Assembly: GCF_024181285.1 (NCBI RefSeq)
Contig: NZ_CP051201.1
Span: forward strand, 930,001-994,000
Source of the DNA: Treponema sp. OMZ 790
Lineage (GTDB): Bacteria > Spirochaetota > Spirochaetia > Treponematales > Treponemataceae
Direction of reading: 5' to 3'
Length of the DNA: 64,000 bases
The position numbers were made by a program, and so were the translations under genes. The notes beneath the pieces are model-generated. The model did not search any database. It had not been told where the DNA came from and saw only the letters and a program-made list of their open reading frames with translations. How positions within the stretch are numbered: position 1 is the first letter of the stretch; each line of letters starts with the position of its first letter. Shown here piece after piece: positions 62,156 to 64,000 of this stretch.

Positions 62156-62736
62156 ATGAAAAAGATAAGACTTTATACAAGACAAGATATTCGTTCGTTA
62201 AAAGAAATTGAAGAATTAGGATGTTTTACAAATAAAATTTCTTATGTTAAAGAACAGTTTGATGATATGTCGGATTATATTTTAGATTGTTATAAATATT
62301 TTGTAAAGAAGCTTCTACGCGCGTTACAAAAGCTGAAAATGTAGAACTTCCGGTGTGGTGTTCAATAAGCAACGAAAATTGTCTTCATCCGATTGAAAAT
62401 ACTATTGTTTATGTTTTGGATGTACCTGAAGACGAAGTTATTTATTTTGACGGTACAAAATGGGATTATGTTTTAAATCACCATTATATTCCTTTGGATG
62501 AAGAGGATCATAAAAGTTACAAGGCTCATTTAAAAGAAAGAGGTTTTGATAACGGTTTTGAATTTTTACCGGGAAATATAAGGGAAATTTCCGCAAGAAG
62601 TTAAAATAATCATGGACAGTTGGACAAGAATTTTTGATATTGATGAATGGAATATTTTTAAAGTTCAGGCAAATATCTGGCAGATTAAAAAAGAATGGAT
62701 AAAAACTATAGTGAATATCGGAGAACCTATTCCGTA
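62156..62736 (+). pseudogene. DUF3841 protein, frameshifted
   Basis: Three frame segments read IRLYTRQDIRSLKEIEELG (start to 62344), VELPVWCSISNENCLHPIENTIVYVLDVPEDEVIYFDGTKWDYVLNHHYIPLDEE (to 62604) and DSWTRIFDIDEWNIFK (to 62736). The YT-Q opening, PxW, WxxVLN and SWxRIFD are the DUF3841 hallmarks; the function is unknown. Adding A near 62307 (GTAAAG) and two bases near 62580 yields one protein of about 193 residues. Confidence 0.75.
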
Positions 62737-62770
62737 ATTTTTTTGTTTTAATATACATGAAAAAAAGAAC

Positions 62771-62797
62771 GGCAGCTTCTATTAGAAACTGCCGTGA
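62771..62797 (-). terminator. terminator between DUF3841 gene and minus-strand genes
   Basis: ACGGCAG and CTGCCGT pair around 13 bases, with an A run on one side (T on the - strand). It probably serves the - strand gene. Confidence 0.65.
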
Positions 62798-62862
62798 TTT
62801 TAAGTGTTGAACTGAAATTATAAATATGGAATACTGTTTTTCGTAAGACTCCTCCAAGTCTT

Positions 62863-63798
62863 TTATTCGTAAGGAATAACCTCAGTTCTCCACAAAATCA
62901 TAAAATGAATAGCAGTGTCCTCGTACTTTGTTCCCTTGTACACATCCAATATCGTAATCTTAACATCTTCTTGTTCCGGCAAAAAGCTTATATCGACAGT
63001 TTGAGGATGAGGCGTATCTTTTACGGTAAATTCCTTTTTCTTTCCGCTTTTAACACCCTCAACAGATATTTTTTTAATCCTTCCGTTTTCATCATAAAGC
63101 TTAGGGTTTGAAGCTGAAATATAACCGTTCATCAAGAGGATGTATTTATCATCACTATTTTTCCATGTTTTTATAACAAAGGATTCTCCTATACCCCAAC
63201 CGTCTACTCCTTCTACCCAAGGAGTATCTTGGTTCATATCAGATAGGTTTTCTATCTTGTACTCTCTTTTTTCTTTTTTTGTTTCTTCAACAAGATGTGA
63301 ATTTACATTTTCATAATTGAATAAAGGATACTCTCCTGTTCCTCCCATAGGAAATCTTGTAAAAAAATCTGATGCTTCTTCACCATTGAGTGCAGGCAAC
63401 ATGCCCAGGCCTATAACAGCGTCCTCATTTTCTCCCCAAGCTTTTTTTGCCAAGCCCGTTAAAAGCATAAACTTATTGCCTAAATATTCTTTTGATTCGG
63501 GATCAAGATTTGCATATAGGTCTTCAGGCATGTCCGCATTCAATTCGAATAGAGGAAAGCGGCCTACGTACTTTTTTTTTGTACTTGTAGATTTTTTTTA
63601 CCTCTTGCTCTTTTGAATTATACCAGCTTATCTCAATCATGTTTCCTTTTGGAATCGATAAAATAAGCAACAGGAGGTCCATCCGTATATCCGAAGCCTG
63701 TTAAATCAAAGTTTTGCCCTATTGCAAAACTACCCATAATTAAAAAGACACAAAAGTGAAGTTTTTTTTAATAAACCGATCTTTCTTTCTAAAAACAT
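62863..63798 (-). pseudogene. exported NADase-type glycan-binding-domain protein, frameshifted
   Basis: ATG 63798 with GGAG upstream codes a signal peptide (MFLERKIGLLKKTSLLCLF, continuing LIMGSFAIGQ in another frame). The 5' part (LTGFGYTDGPPVAYFID, then MIEISWYNSKEQEVKK) changes frame at runs near 63743, 63648 and 63575; from 63543 one frame continues to 62863. The C-terminal region DTPWVEGVDGWGIGESFVI...LMNGYI and TVDISFLPEQEDVKITILDVYKG matches the discoidin-like NADase-type glycan-binding domain. Role unknown, probably periplasmic or surface. The adjacent partial gene lies 13 bp upstream. Confidence 0.7.
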
Positions 63799-63810
63799 TT
63801 TCGTTTCTCC

Positions 63811-64000
63811 TTACTGTTTTATATATGAATAGAAAAGCCCTAAAATCTTACCATTTTTCTTATCGGGAAGCCAAATATCAAGTTGTGTATTTCCTATATT
63901 TTTATTATAAAATTTTACTATTATAGAAATATCATTTTTTTTAGGCTCCATAACGGTAAACTCCAGTTTCTTGTTTTTAATCTTTTTAATAATTTGTGAG
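63811..64000 (-). CDS. hypothetical protein, 5' part outside the window
   Basis: The - strand frame is open from the right edge to TAA at 63811-63813: 62 codons ending LDIWLPDKKNGKILGLFYSYIKQ. Strand-rich, with EFTVMEPKKNDISIIVKFYN. Family not recognisable from the fragment; it was probably co-transcribed with the next gene downstream. Confidence 0.55.
   Translation of the reverse strand, partial: SQIIKKIKNKKLEFTVMEPKKNDISIIVKFYNKNIGNTQLDIWLPDKKNGKILGLFYSYIKQ

Noticed and set aside
1..64000. CRISPR array
   Set aside because: I saw no regularly spaced short repeats with unique spacers; the only repeats are attC sites, IS copies, the 263-bp duplication and the short repeat at 51529.

Overview
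The window looks like chromosomal DNA of an oral-type Treponema, most likely Treponema denticola or a close relative. The evidence is low G+C with frequent TTG starts, a FlaA flagellar sheath gene, a selenocysteine glutathione peroxidase, a chromosomal integron cassette array, and a FemAB-like plus PBP1A peptidoglycan set. The species call is inference; no search was run.

Layout. (1) 1-3.57 kb is part of an integron cassette array on the + strand. Three attC sites (849-1006, 2540-2605, 3507-3572) separate a DUF4238 gene, a cassette with a HEAT-repeat gene plus a tandemly duplicated small winged-helix-like gene, and a BrnT/BrnA-like toxin-antitoxin pair. (2) 3.6-16.7 kb is an accessory region of small AT-rich genes carrying three nearly identical IS5-family elements (1209, 1207 and 1209 bp). 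Two inserted cleanly into genes with 4-bp target duplications, a C39-like cysteine peptidase lipoprotein and a DUF2087 protein, and both host genes can be rebuilt in frame. The third truncates a membrane protein gene and has lost its outer right end. Also here are a methyltransferase, a HAD hydrolase, a histidine phosphatase, an HD hydrolase and several orphans, one with an in-frame amber codon. (3) 17.2-27.4 kb is housekeeping: tRNA-Val, superoxide reductase, galE, a YqeG-VanW fusion, the rplU-prp-rpmA-obg-nadD/yqeK-LCP-rsfS cluster, a split chromate transporter and tRNA-Pro. (4) 27.4-42.3 kb holds envelope genes (outer-membrane-like protein, large lipoprotein, PBP1A, FemAB-like ligase, LysM-M23 endopeptidase), a long-chain acyl-CoA ligase, tRNA-Leu, a ferredoxin, tRNA-Phe, exoIII, map, a DnaJ protein and the selenoprotein GPx. 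(5) 42.4-47.8 kb is a probable uncharacterised redox operon: two DUF5692-like membrane proteins bracketing a phytoene-desaturase/retinol-saturase-like flavoprotein and a ferredoxin-containing flavin reductase, followed by an OsmC protein. (6) 47.8-64 kb holds pcnB, an AlbA_2/Schlafen-like regulator, guaA, a VOC protein, pgk, an amidase, a GerMN protein, flaA, an alarmone synthetase-TPR protein, rpsT, HU, lnt, bactofilin, cinA-C, a DUF3841 protein and a NADase-type glycan-binding protein.

From about 55.7 kb to the right edge, six genes carry about 25 apparent frameshifts. Nearly all are repaired by adding one or two bases to a short homopolymer, so sequencing or assembly undercalls are the likeliest cause rather than mass gene decay.

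The best candidate for a little-described system is the 42.8-47.8 kb redox/membrane operon. Other points of note are the Prp protease beside an L27 that lacks the cleavable extension, the YqeG-VanW fusion, the synthetase-TPR fusion, and the selenoprotein with a perfect SECIS-like hairpin.
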